Positions 1-7,132 of a DNA stretch of 14,269 nucleotides are shown here, piece after piece (within the stretch, counting starts at the first letter, position 1; the number at the start of each line of letters is the position of its first letter). A program made the translations under genes and the position numbers. Origin of the DNA: Chitinophagaceae bacterium (lineage in GTDB: Bacteria; Bacteroidota; Bacteroidia; Chitinophagales; Chitinophagaceae); contig DPWF01000350.1 in assembly GCA_003526435.1 (NCBI GenBank), forward strand, positions 3,468 to 17,736, in the 5' to 3' direction. Under the pieces are notes generated by a model. The model saw only the letters and a list, made by a program, of their open reading frames with translations. It did not search any database and had not been told where the DNA came from.

Positions 1-28
1 ATCAGACATCCTACATCAGATATCCTAA
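1..28. repeat. Short tandem duplication, two 14-bp units, upstream of dnaJ
   Basis: Positions 1-14 and 15-28 are two head-to-tail 14-bp units, differing only at the 7th and 14th bases (12 of 14 identical). The array touches the window edge, so more copies may lie upstream. It sits just before the dnaJ start, probably in the spacer after an upstream gene. The frame of dnaJ stays open through it, but the canonical DnaJ N-terminus starts at position 40, so the repeat is probably not coding. Confidence 0.5.
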
Positions 29-39
29 ATTCAAAGAAA

Positions 40-1200
40 ATGGCTAAAAGAGATTTCTACGAAATATTAGGGGTGAGTAAATCAGCTTCAGCCGATGAGA
101 TTAAAAAAGCTTATCGGAAAGTGGCTATGCAATACCATCCAGATCGTAACCCGGGAGATAAGGAAGCGGAGGAGAAGTTTAAGGAAGCAGCAGAAGCATA
201 CGAAGTATTGAGCGATGCAGATAAAAAAGCAAAGTATGACCGATATGGTCATGCTGCATTTGCACCCGGTACTGGTGGAGGTAATGGTGGTTACAGCAAT
301 ATGGATGATATCTTCAGCCAGTTTGGTGATATTTTCGGCGATGATATGTTTGGAAATTTCTTTGGCGGCGGAAGAAGAAACAGTGGAGGTGGCGGTCGTG
401 CCCGCGGTCAAAGAGGCAGTAACCTGCGCATCAAACTGAAATTGAATTTTGAAGAGATAGCCAAAGGTGTTACCAAGAATGTAAAAGTGAAGAAACATGT
501 ATTGTGTAATACCTGTGGTGGTAATGGCGCAAAAGATAAAAACAGCGTACAGAATTGTGGAACCTGTGGTGGTACAGGACAAGTAAGAAGGGTTACGAAT
601 ACATTCCTCGGGCAAATGCAAACAGTCAGCACTTGTCCAACCTGTAACGGTGAAGGCTCTACTGTAACATCAAAATGTGGTAGTTGTAAAGGTGAGGGAA
701 GAACATATGGCGAAGAAACAATCAGTATCGATATTCCGGCAGGTGTACAGGAAGGCATGCAACTGAGTATGAGTGGAAAAGGAAATGCAGGTGAGCGTGG
801 CGGATTTGCAGGAGATCTGATTATACAGATTGAAGAAGAAGCGCATCCGGATTTACAACGTGATGGATTGAATGTGGCATATGATCTTCATTTGTCATTC
901 CCTGATGCCGTATTTGGAACACAGGTAGAAGTGCCTACGATTGACGGTAGAGCAAAAATTAAAATACCTGCAGGTACACAGAGCGGAAAAATATTCCGAC
1001 TCAAAGGAAAAGGTTTTCCTGAAGTGCAGGGATATAATAAAGGTGATCAGTTGATCTATGTAAATGTATGGACGCCTCAGCAGGTGAGCGATGAAGAAAA
1101 ACGCATGCTGGAGAAAATGAGTGAGAGCCCTAATTTCAAACCCAATCCAAATAAGAGCGATAAGAGTTTCTTCGAGAGAGTAAAAGAAGCATTCAGCTAA
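40..1200 (+). CDS. dnaJ: Chaperone protein DnaJ (Hsp40, type I)
   Basis: Co-chaperone that binds unfolded protein and stimulates the ATPase of DnaK in the cytoplasm. The 386-residue product has all four parts of a type I DnaJ. The J domain (about residues 4-72) carries HPD at 33-35. A Gly/Phe-rich linker follows at about 77-128. The zinc-finger domain has four intact CxxCxGxG motifs beginning at C156, C173, C199 and C213. The C-terminal substrate-binding beta domains run from about 225 to 365. Length is close to the 376 residues of the E. coli protein. The ATG at 40 gives the classical start [12 protein letters not shown], so the open frame further upstream is ignored. No good ribosome site is seen beyond an A-rich stretch, as is usual in Bacteroidota. 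The short left flank probably follows grpE, the usual partner, but that gene is outside the window. Confidence 0.98.
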   Translation: MAKRDFYEILGVSKSASADEIKKAYRKVAMQYHPDRNPGDKEAEEKFKEAAEAYEVLSDADKKAKYDRYGHAAFAPGTGGGNGGYSNMDDIFSQFGDIFGDDMFGNFFGGGRRNSGGGGRARGQRGSNLRIKLKLNFEEIAKGVTKNVKVKKHVLCNTCGGNGAKDKNSVQNCGTCGGTGQVRRVTNTFLGQMQTVSTCPTCNGEGSTVTSKCGSCKGEGRTYGEETISIDIPAGVQEGMQLSMSGKGNAGERGGFAGDLIIQIEEEAHPDLQRDGLNVAYDLHLSFPDAVFGTQVEVPTIDGRAKIKIPAGTQSGKIFRLKGKGFPEVQGYNKGDQLIYVNVWTPQQVSDEEKRMLEKMSESPNFKPNPNKSDKSFFERVKEAFS

Positions 1201-1315
1201 ACCAGCCTCTGCAGATTTCTCCATTATCTCATATTCTCTGCGGTCCCTTCCTTCGTCAGGGTGACGTTAGGAACCCCACTGCAGAGAAAAGAGAACGCAG
1301 CGTTTACGCAGAGAG
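1201..1315. repeat. Nested inverted repeats filling the dnaJ / VWA gap; possible bidirectional terminator
   Basis: The whole gap between two convergent stop codons is palindromic. CTCTGCAG (1207-1214) is the exact reverse complement of CTGCAGAG (1279-1286). TCTCTGC (1235-1241) pairs with GCAGAGA (1281-1287). Inside these, TTCCT (1248-1252) pairs with AGGAA (1269-1273), and CGTCA (1254-1258) pairs with TGACG (1262-1266) around a GGG loop. A further CGCAGAGAG lies at 1307-1315. The result is one imperfect hairpin of about 53 nt (1235-1287) with extra arms outside. Read on the minus strand, the core CACCCTGACGAAGG...AGGG resembles, from memory, a class of dispersed intergenic palindromes, and the CTCTGCG arms resemble another seen between Bacteroidota genes. 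It could end transcription from both sides, but there is no clear T-tract. Confidence 0.6.
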
Positions 1316-3076
1316 TTATTTTCTCTTTTTCTTTGATGGGTTATACAGCAGGATAGCTTGTTCTACAAGCTTTCCAAATTCATTTTGCAGTATATTATTT
1401 TTCTGAATGCCTGATTTGGCAAGTGTCAATACATCTTCCAGTTGATAATCTTTAGTGTATTTCGATTTGCGTAATACAGAACCGAACATAGCCACTGCTG
1501 CCGCAAAACGATACATGCTATCAGCTTGCCGGATATCTGTTCCCTGGAAACGACAGGTAAAAGATTGCTGCAGAAGATCATTGGTTCCAGGTTTTTTGTA
1601 CCTCAGCTCAAGTGAAGCCAAAACTTGCTGAACTGCAGAAGCACTGTCTTTTGCAGGGCTGATTTCAAAGATCGCTGTAATGGTATGGCCACTACCGATT
1701 TCTCCACCTTCGAGTACACTGTTGCTGTCTTCCAAAGCTGTCTTCTTATTATCGAAACCAATCAGTCTGTAATCTGATACCGTAGCTGGATTAAAACGTA
1801 CGGTAACGGAAGCATCATCGGCTATGGCAAAAATGGTTTTGGTAAATTCTGTTACCAAAACTTTCTCCGCCTCTCTTGCCTGATCTATGTAAGCAAAATT
1901 GCCGTTGCCTTTTTTTGAAAGTGATTCGAGTTTGCTGTCTTTATAATTGCCCATACCCACGCCCAGGCAGGTGAGATAAATACCTGTTTGCTGATAACGT
2001 AAGATCAGCTCTTCCAATTCTTTTTCGGAAGATTGCCCCACATTAAAATCGCCATCAGTAGCCAGAATAACGCGGTTATTACCTTCAGGAATAAAATTAT
2101 CTTTTGCCAGTTGATAGGCTAACTGAATAGCACCGGCGCCGGGTGTATCGCCCCCTGCAGATAAAGAGTCAATTACATTCTTAATACTTTGTTTATGTGC
2201 ACCACCTGTTGGGGGAAGTACAATGCCAACACCACCACCATAAGTTGCGATGGTGATGGTGTCGCAATCGCGCAGGTTATTAACCAGTAATTTAAAAGCA
2301 GATTGGAGTAAGGGTAAACGATTGGGTTTGTCCATAGAACCTGAAATATCGATCAGGAACACAAGATTCGATGGCGGTACATTTTCCAATGGAATAACAG
2401 GAGCTTCCATTTGTAAAAACAATAACTGGTTGCCGGGCTTCCATGGACAACTGGTATGTTTATAACTGAAACTGAATTCTTTTTTATTTTTTAGGGATGT
2501 ATTAGCAGGAATAGGGAAACTGAAATAATTCAGCATCTCTTCAATACGAACAGCATCTTCCGGCACCAACATCTGGTTCGAAATAAAACGTCTGATATTA
2601 CTATACGCAGCGTTGTCGATGTTGAGCGAAAAACCTGTTTCAGGAAAATCGGCTGCCTTGATGAAACCATTTTCAATCAGGCCGCTATAGCTTTCGCCAA
2701 GGTTTGTATACGGCGTATAATTATTATCTTTTGCATTGGCTACAATAGAAGCCCTGTTGTTTTTATACAGCTTTAAAGTGCCGGGTAGCGTATTGAGTTG
2801 AAGGTGTTGAAACTGTCTGCTATCTGCCAGCACACAAAGTTTTTCATAGCCATCCAGTTGTAAATAGAGAGAATCTCTGAGCTGCCCCAATGAAATGCCA
2901 AATGCGCCGGAACTACCGCTGGTAAAAAGTTGTTGTGGTTTTGATTTCAGTCTGAGTTTAACTCCTTCGAGTAATACCCCATGTTCATTTCTCACCTCAC
3001 CACGAATATAGTATTGCGCAGTGGAGAGGAGGGAGCAGGCAAGACAGTACAATAATATCCAAATGCGTTTACTCAT
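1316..3076 (-). CDS. Secreted von Willebrand factor type A protein, YfbK-like, with N-terminal carboxypeptidase-regulatory-like domain
   Basis: Probable exported VWA protein; its ligand is unknown. I start it at the ATG at 3076 (586 residues). An in-frame TTG at 3094 would add six residues ahead of the signal peptide and is less likely. A signal sequence covers about residues 1-20, ending STAQ. Residues about 24-105 look like a carboxypeptidase-regulatory-like beta-sandwich (GEVRNEHG.LLEGV, later DGYEKL). Residues about 135-190 match the N-terminal region of the YfbK family (FSLNIDNAAYSNIRRF, then EEMLNYF). The VWA domain spans about 235-415 and keeps the MIDAS metal site: DISGS at 243-247, T311, and TDGD around D341. 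The C-terminal part (GEIGSGHTITA, then ELRYKKPG) matches the YfbK C-terminal domain. It is last in a leftward run, 75 bp after hpt, so co-transcription is less certain than for the other three genes. Confidence 0.88.
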   Translation of the reverse strand: MSKRIWILLYCLACSLLSTAQYYIRGEVRNEHGVLLEGVKLRLKSKPQQLFTSGSSGAFGISLGQLRDSLYLQLDGYEKLCVLADSRQFQHLQLNTLPGTLKLYKNNRASIVANAKDNNYTPYTNLGESYSGLIENGFIKAADFPETGFSLNIDNAAYSNIRRFISNQMLVPEDAVRIEEMLNYFSFPIPANTSLKNKKEFSFSYKHTSCPWKPGNQLLFLQMEAPVIPLENVPPSNLVFLIDISGSMDKPNRLPLLQSAFKLLVNNLRDCDTITIATYGGGVGIVLPPTGGAHKQSIKNVIDSLSAGGDTPGAGAIQLAYQLAKDNFIPEGNNRVILATDGDFNVGQSSEKELEELILRYQQTGIYLTCLGVGMGNYKDSKLESLSKKGNGNFAYIDQAREAEKVLVTEFTKTIFAIADDASVTVRFNPATVSDYRLIGFDNKKTALEDSNSVLEGGEIGSGHTITAIFEISPAKDSASAVQQVLASLELRYKKPGTNDLLQQSFTCRFQGTDIRQADSMYRFAAAVAMFGSVLRKSKYTKDYQLEDVLTLAKSGIQKNNILQNEFGKLVEQAILLYNPSKKKRK

Positions 3077-3151
3077 TTGGCAAAGGGGTTTCAACTACAA
3101 TATAACGCTAAATCAATGGATTCAGGTATGGCAGACGCTGTTAAAGCCTTG

Positions 3152-3694
3152 TTATGCTTCGTCTTTGAGCTGGTAGATTTCTCTGATGTTTCTGCCCAGA
3201 CCGTCGTAATCAAGCCCGTAACCGAGCACAAAACGGTTAGGTATGGTGAAACAGCAATAATCCATCTGAATAGGATATTTCATGGCATCGGGCTTATGTA
3301 AAAGCACGGCTACCTTAAGTGATAAAGGCTGCTGGTTGATTAACTGTGGTAAAAATTCATTCATGGTTTTACCTGTGTCGATGATATCCTCAAGAATAAC
3401 CACATGCCTGTTATTGATCTCTGTATCGAGTCCGATAGCTGTAATTACCTGTCCTGTAGATTTTGTGCCTTTATAGGAAGCGAGTTTAATAAAGCAGATT
3501 TCGGCTTCAATGCTGAGTTCTTTGAAAAGGTCTGCGGCAAACATAAATGAACCGTTCAGGATGGCAATAAACAAAGGTTTCTTATCTGCATAATCCTTAT
3601 CAAGCTGCGATGCCAGTTCTTTAACTTTTTCACGTATCAGGTCTTCAGGTAAGTAAGGAACAAATTGTTTATCGTGAACAGTGATCACCTTCAT
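3152..3694 (-). CDS. hpt: Hypoxanthine phosphoribosyltransferase
   Basis: Purine salvage enzyme of the cytoplasm that joins hypoxanthine (and often guanine) to PRPP, giving IMP or GMP and pyrophosphate. The 180-residue product has the usual length for bacterial Hpt and a type I phosphoribosyltransferase fold. The PRPP-binding loop VVILEDIIDTGKTM lies at 98-111 with the acidic pair E102-D103. A pyrophosphate-loop motif LNGS is at 46-49, a flexible-loop SYKGTKSTG at 73-81, the purine-contacting lysine at K134, and FVLGYGLDYDG at 155-165. The ATG at 3694 is only 6 bp after the stop of the LysM glucosaminidase gene, so the two are almost certainly co-transcribed. Whether xanthine is also used cannot be told from the sequence. 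Confidence 0.95.
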   Translation of the reverse strand: MKVITVHDKQFVPYLPEDLIREKVKELASQLDKDYADKKPLFIAILNGSFMFAADLFKELSIEAEICFIKLASYKGTKSTGQVITAIGLDTEINNRHVVILEDIIDTGKTMNEFLPQLINQQPLSLKVAVLLHKPDAMKYPIQMDYCCFTIPNRFVLGYGLDYDGLGRNIREIYQLKDEA

Positions 3695-3700
3695 GTTGAA

Positions 3701-4912
3701 CTATTTTGTGGTTTTGGGTTTTGCTTTGGCAGCAGCGTTTTTAATTTCTACCGGAGAACGCAGATATAGTTTCTGACCTGCGGAAAGCTGGCTGTCTTTT
3801 TTCAGTTTATTGTATTCGAGCAAACTTTCCAGTCTGATACCTTCTTTCTGACAAATGGTATGTAAGGTTTCACCTGCAGTTACTTCATGCAGATCGGAAG
3901 CGCCTCTTTTTTGTTTTTTCTCTATGAATAGTAACTGGTCAGCTTCAAGAATATCACTTTCCGGTAATTCGTTAAAGTCGAATAGTTTACTCAGACTGAT
4001 ATCGTATCTGTGTGCCAATGCAAGAAGAGAAGTGCCTTCTTTGGCATAAATAGCTTTGGTATGATTGATAGTAAATACACCATCAGGATAAGGTGATGGC
4101 TTTTTATCTGCAGAAGGTTCAATTTTCTTTTCAGGAAGTATGGTGTCTTCTGTTTTCTCCGCAATATCTTCAGCAGAAGCCTGAACTGTAGTAGTTTTTG
4201 GTTCTTCTTTTACTTTGTTCTCCTCTTGTATCTTGTTTTCTTTATTCTTTTCAATGACCGGGGTCTTTTCTTCTTTAATCTTTCCTTCTTCCTCTTTTAC
4301 CCAATGTACAGGTAGTTTTGTGGCATCCACAGAAACAGTTGCCTGCTGGGCAGGTGCCACTATGGGGGCGTTCCTGTTTTCTTTAATGGCCAATGCTAGC
4401 ATGGTGTACTGGTGTAGTTTATAATCTTCTACTACCCTCAATAATTTTTCAGGGTATGTTGGACTTGTTGCATAACCCGCGCGCTTGAGTCCATAGGCCC
4501 ACCCGGTAATATCAGTAGGTTCGAGTTTGAAGAGAAAAGCATAGTGTGGTCTTGTCTTCAAAAAATCTGAATGATCTTTATACGATTGGGCTGCATCGGA
4601 ATACACGCGAAAGCATTCTCCTTTGGCATCATCATCCTGGTAGGTTTTTTCACCTGTCCATTCAGTTTTACATTTAATACCGAAATGGTTATTGGCATTT
4701 TTTGCGAGCGGACTTTCACCAAATTGCGATTCTAAAATGCCCTGTGCCAGTTTTATGGATGCGGGTACACCGGTACGCAGCATTTCTTCAATGGCCAGTT
4801 CTTTATAGCTGTTGATATAGGCTTCTGTTTTTTCTTTTACAGAAAGATTCTGCGCCATGCTTTTTGCACAACAACAAGTATAAACTGCCAGTAATAAAAT
4901 CCATTTTTTCAT
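3701..4912 (-). CDS. Secreted glucosaminidase (GH73-like) with two LysM domains
   Basis: Likely peptidoglycan hydrolase that cuts the glycan strand in the periplasm and is held on the wall by LysM modules. The 403-residue product opens with a signal peptide (residues 1-20, ending SMAQ). A glucosaminidase/FlgJ-like domain covers about 28-172, with the presumed catalytic Glu at E61 in GILESQFGES, followed by NNHFGIKC and a GYATSPTYPEKL motif. A linker very rich in Glu and Lys runs from about 205 to 270. Two LysM repeats follow at about 285-331 and 341-385, the second with HEVTAGETLHTI. The ATG at 4912 overlaps the TGA of the upstream methyltransferase in ATGA, suggesting translational coupling. 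The family assignment is firm. The exact bond cut and the role (division, turnover or remodelling) are inferred only from the family. Confidence 0.93.
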   Translation of the reverse strand: MKKWILLLAVYTCCCAKSMAQNLSVKEKTEAYINSYKELAIEEMLRTGVPASIKLAQGILESQFGESPLAKNANNHFGIKCKTEWTGEKTYQDDDAKGECFRVYSDAAQSYKDHSDFLKTRPHYAFLFKLEPTDITGWAYGLKRAGYATSPTYPEKLLRVVEDYKLHQYTMLALAIKENRNAPIVAPAQQATVSVDATKLPVHWVKEEEGKIKEEKTPVIEKNKENKIQEENKVKEEPKTTTVQASAEDIAEKTEDTILPEKKIEPSADKKPSPYPDGVFTINHTKAIYAKEGTSLLALAHRYDISLSKLFDFNELPESDILEADQLLFIEKKQKRGASDLHEVTAGETLHTICQKEGIRLESLLEYNKLKKDSQLSAGQKLYLRSPVEIKNAAAKAKPKTTK

Positions 4913-5562
4913 GCGTCTTTCTTTTTAATCAGTAAGAGCCCATCCCTGATGGTTAATAATACCTGTTCCGTTCTCTCATCCTGTCTTACATGTTCATTGA
5001 ATGCATGGATGGCTTTTGCATTCTTTCCACTGATTGTTTCTTCCAGTACCTGTCCATGGAACAGTACGTTATCTGCAATAATGAGTCCGCCTTTGTTAAG
5101 GCGGGGTACCACCTGTTCATAATACCCGATATAACCGGTTTTGTCTGCATCTATAAAAACAAGGTCCCAATGATGTTCCAATGTTGGTATTATTTCCGCT
5201 GCATTCCCAATGTGCAAATGTATCTGATGATTTCTTTTGCTTTTGCTAAAATAGTTCCTGGCTGTACTGGCATCTTCCTCCCGGCATTCAATGGTATGCA
5301 GTTGCCCGTCTGCCTGAAGACCTTCAGCCAGACAAAGGGCGCTGTAGCCTGTGAATGTACCTATCTCTAAAACGTATGCAGGACGCTGAATAGTGCTCAG
5401 AAAGGATAAAAATTTACCCTGGACCTGTCCACTCAGCATATGGGCCTGGGGATGTTCCTGGCTGGTAAACCGCGCAATTTCCTGTAAAAGACCGTCCTCA
5501 GAAGCGGTAAATGCCTGAGCATAGGCTTCTGCTTCGGGGGAAAGAATCAGGGGGGTATTCAT
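4909..5562 (-). CDS. SAM-dependent O-methyltransferase (family 3, catechol-type)
   Basis: Cytoplasmic methyltransferase that moves a methyl group from S-adenosylmethionine to a hydroxyl acceptor, probably metal-dependent. The 217-residue product matches the compact COMT/caffeoyl-CoA-type family in length and motifs. SAM motif I is VLEIGTFTGYSA at 64-75. An acidic ribose-binding residue is E92 in TIECREE. Metal ligands are expected at D138 (FIDADK) and D164-N165 (IADNVLFHGQ). The C-terminus has the family ending IRDGLLLIKK. The acceptor cannot be predicted. It is the first gene of the leftward run, overlaps the next gene by 4 bp, and has a -7 promoter box 4 bp before its ATG. The ATG at 5562 gives a normal family N-terminus. 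Confidence 0.92.
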   Translation of the reverse strand: MNTPLILSPEAEAYAQAFTASEDGLLQEIARFTSQEHPQAHMLSGQVQGKFLSFLSTIQRPAYVLEIGTFTGYSALCLAEGLQADGQLHTIECREEDASTARNYFSKSKRNHQIHLHIGNAAEIIPTLEHHWDLVFIDADKTGYIGYYEQVVPRLNKGGLIIADNVLFHGQVLEETISGKNAKAIHAFNEHVRQDERTEQVLLTIRDGLLLIKKKDA

Positions 5563-5566
5563 GGGG

Positions 5567-5574
5567 CAAAGATA
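5567..5574 (-). promoter_or_regulatory. Bacteroidota-type -7 box TATCTTTG, almost touching the methyltransferase start
   Basis: Read on the minus strand, TATCTTTG fits the Bacteroidota -7 consensus TAnnTTTG exactly, and only CCCC separates it from the ATG at 5562. Transcription would start at or very near the start codon, giving a leaderless or nearly leaderless message. I see no convincing TTG at the -33 position; the nearest TTTTG is about 34 bp further upstream. Confidence 0.5.
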
Positions 5575-5602
5575 CGAAACCGGAGGGTGGAATGGGGGAT
5601 GT

Positions 5603-5637
5603 AAAATTCAAAAGTTAAAAATCAAAAATCAAAATTA
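5603..5637. repeat. Imperfect 7-bp tandem repeat, five A-rich units
   Basis: Five head-to-tail heptamers can be read: AAAATTC, AAAAGTT, AAAAATC, AAAAATC and AAAATTA. They follow the pattern AAAAnTn and form one A-rich strand of 35 bp in the 200-bp spacer between the methyltransferase operon and the gene at 5763. The two central units are identical. The rest of the spacer (to 5762) shows no gene. Confidence 0.55.
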
Positions 5638-5762
5638 ATTGGGGCTGCCTGATTGCTGATAAGGAATAACACCATAGATGTTTGACAAACTGCATGACTG
5701 TAATGGTTAATACCTTGCTAAGATTTTGATATTAGTGTGCGTCTGATTTTTAGAAAAGAAAA

Positions 5763-6083
5763 ATGAGTATTTTTAAAAAGATAAATTATTCATCAAAACG
5801 ATTCGCTATGGCTATGCCTGATTTCCCTAATGGATTTGATTCCTGGCAGAAAACTCATTTTGAAGTAGTGGAAGTATTGTGTTACATCAGAGAGCTGGAA
5901 ATCAGTGAGCAACCCAAAAGCTTTACTGAAATGGTAGATCAGACCGCGACGGAAGTAATGTACCAGCTTGCCCTTGAGCTCACCAATAAATATGAAGAAC
6001 ATTCAAAAGGTAAAACCAGAACCCGTAGTCTTTTTGATGAGATTGAAGAGTTTGTGTGGAAAGAGGTGAGAAAAGACGCATAA
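5763..6083 (+). CDS. Small protein of unknown function, 106 residues
   Basis: I do not recognise this protein. It has 106 residues with no signal peptide and no membrane segment, and looks mostly alpha-helical. An N-terminal basic stretch (FKKINYSSKRF) precedes an aromatic patch (FPNGFDSWQKTHFEV, residues 21-35). Helices rich in Glu follow, then a charged tail ending EEFVWKEVRKDA. The coding case rests on an ATG after an A-rich leader, normal codon use, and an open frame facing into the convergent LysR gene 40 bp away. Internal Met codons at residues 16 and 18 are alternative starts. It stands alone on its strand, so context does not suggest a role. Confidence 0.72.
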   Translation: MSIFKKINYSSKRFAMAMPDFPNGFDSWQKTHFEVVEVLCYIRELEISEQPKSFTEMVDQTATEVMYQLALELTNKYEEHSKGKTRTRSLFDEIEEFVWKEVRKDA

Positions 6084-6123
6084 GCAATTTCATACAAGGC
6101 TGAACCTGCTCACATGATTTCCT

Positions 6124-7041
6124 TTAATCTACCTGCGGGAAAAATTGTCGGGTAACGGATACTTTTTCGCGGGTTACATATTCGAGAAAAGCGGATGCCA
6201 CGGGTGATGTTTTTTTTCCTTTTAACCAGATCAACTGCCATGCGGTTTTAATAGGCAGACCTTTTACAGGAATAATTTTCATATCTCCGTTTTTCAATTC
6301 ATTTTTAATGCCTATCAGTGGCATGATAGAATAGCCAAGGCCTGCCAACACAGCCTGCTTCACTGCTTCGTTGGAGGTAAGCTCCATTTTTTTGCGAAAA
6401 ATAAGATGATGTTTTTCGAGAAATCTTTCCATGGTCTGCCGAGTGCCTGAGCCATTTTCGCGGAAAATGAGTGGCAGCTCTTCAAATAATTTTTTTACAC
6501 TTACCTGTGCGGGTATTTTTGAACCACTTGCGCCCACCAGGTACAGTTTATTGGGCAGTAATTCAATTCTGTTAACCTGCATGGTGTCCGGTATAATAGA
6601 TACAAGAGAAAAATCCACTTCATTTCTGTCAAGACTCTCTATCACTTTGGATTTGTTTGTTACATCCATGAGTAGGTCTACGCCAGGATGTTGTTTCATA
6701 AAACCTGCTAAGAAATAAGGCATTACATATTTGCCCGTAGATACGACTGAAATTTTAAGTCTACCGGATAGCTGACCTTTGTAAGCTTGTGTCTTATAAT
6801 TGATGGCATTTACTTCATTGAGTATGGCTTCAGCCGCTGCGGCAATTTCTTTTCCAAAGTCGGTGATATATAATTTTCTCCCCACTACTTCTGTAAGGGG
6901 TATATCGAACTGATCCTGGAAATTTTTCAATTGAATGGAAACGGCCGGTTGTGTAAGGTATAATTCTTCTGCAGCCTTAGTAACACTCTGTGTTTCCGAT
7001 ACTTTCAGGAAAATCTGCAATTGATTCAAAGTATAATTCAT
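6124..7041 (-). CDS. LysR-family transcriptional regulator
   Basis: DNA-binding regulator with a small-molecule-sensing domain. The 305-residue product has the usual LysR length and order. An N-terminal winged helix-turn-helix covers residues 1-60 with the recognition region SVTKAAEELYLTQPAVSIQL at 19-38. A linker helix follows to about 88, then a periplasmic-binding-protein-like effector domain from about 94 (LKISVVSTGKYVMP, later VDFSLVSIIPD). The start of the effector domain resembles the CbbR-like subgroup, but no CO2-fixation genes are nearby, so that name should not be carried over. It is transcribed away from isocitrate dehydrogenase across a 91-bp AT-rich gap. Divergent placement is classic for LysR regulators that control themselves and the neighbour, so icd and the small genes behind it are candidate targets. 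This is inference from layout. Confidence 0.93.
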   Translation of the reverse strand: MNYTLNQLQIFLKVSETQSVTKAAEELYLTQPAVSIQLKNFQDQFDIPLTEVVGRKLYITDFGKEIAAAAEAILNEVNAINYKTQAYKGQLSGRLKISVVSTGKYVMPYFLAGFMKQHPGVDLLMDVTNKSKVIESLDRNEVDFSLVSIIPDTMQVNRIELLPNKLYLVGASGSKIPAQVSVKKLFEELPLIFRENGSGTRQTMERFLEKHHLIFRKKMELTSNEAVKQAVLAGLGYSIMPLIGIKNELKNGDMKIIPVKGLPIKTAWQLIWLKGKKTSPVASAFLEYVTREKVSVTRQFFPQVD

Positions 7042-7132
7042 AAATTATATTTATGGATATTATTGTAAATATAAATGATAATATATAATTACTTCCACCC
7101 ATTTTTGCGTCATCAATCAAAAAAAAATAAGC
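7042..7132. promoter_or_regulatory. Divergent LysR / isocitrate dehydrogenase control region with AT-rich inverted repeats
   Basis: This 91-bp gap must hold both start signals. AATTATAT (7043-7050) is repeated inverted as ATATAATT (7083-7090). ATTTA (7049-7053) is inverted as TAAAT (7066-7070), and ATTTAT (7049-7054) as ATAAAT (7071-7076). LysR proteins usually bind interrupted AT-rich dyads, so these are candidate operators. The region is so AT-rich that chance repeats are expected. CATTTTTG (7100-7107) is one base from the TAnnTTTG -7 consensus and would suit isocitrate dehydrogenase. Confidence 0.4.

Noticed and set aside
88..621. Long open frame antisense to dnaJ (177 residues)
   Set aside because: Shadow of a strongly conserved gene; composition is Cys/Ile/Phe-rich and lacks any domain.
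3077..3094. Six-residue N-terminal extension of the VWA protein from a TTG codon
   Set aside because: The ATG at 3076 directly begins a normal signal peptide; the extension has no support.
4110..4300. Repetitive Glu/Lys linker DNA in the glucosaminidase gene as a recombination repeat
   Set aside because: It is low-complexity coding sequence without exact repeat units; a flexible linker explains it.
6124..7041. Naming the LysR gene cbbR from effector-domain similarity
   Set aside because: No RuBisCO or Calvin-cycle genes are present and similarity to that subgroup is general.
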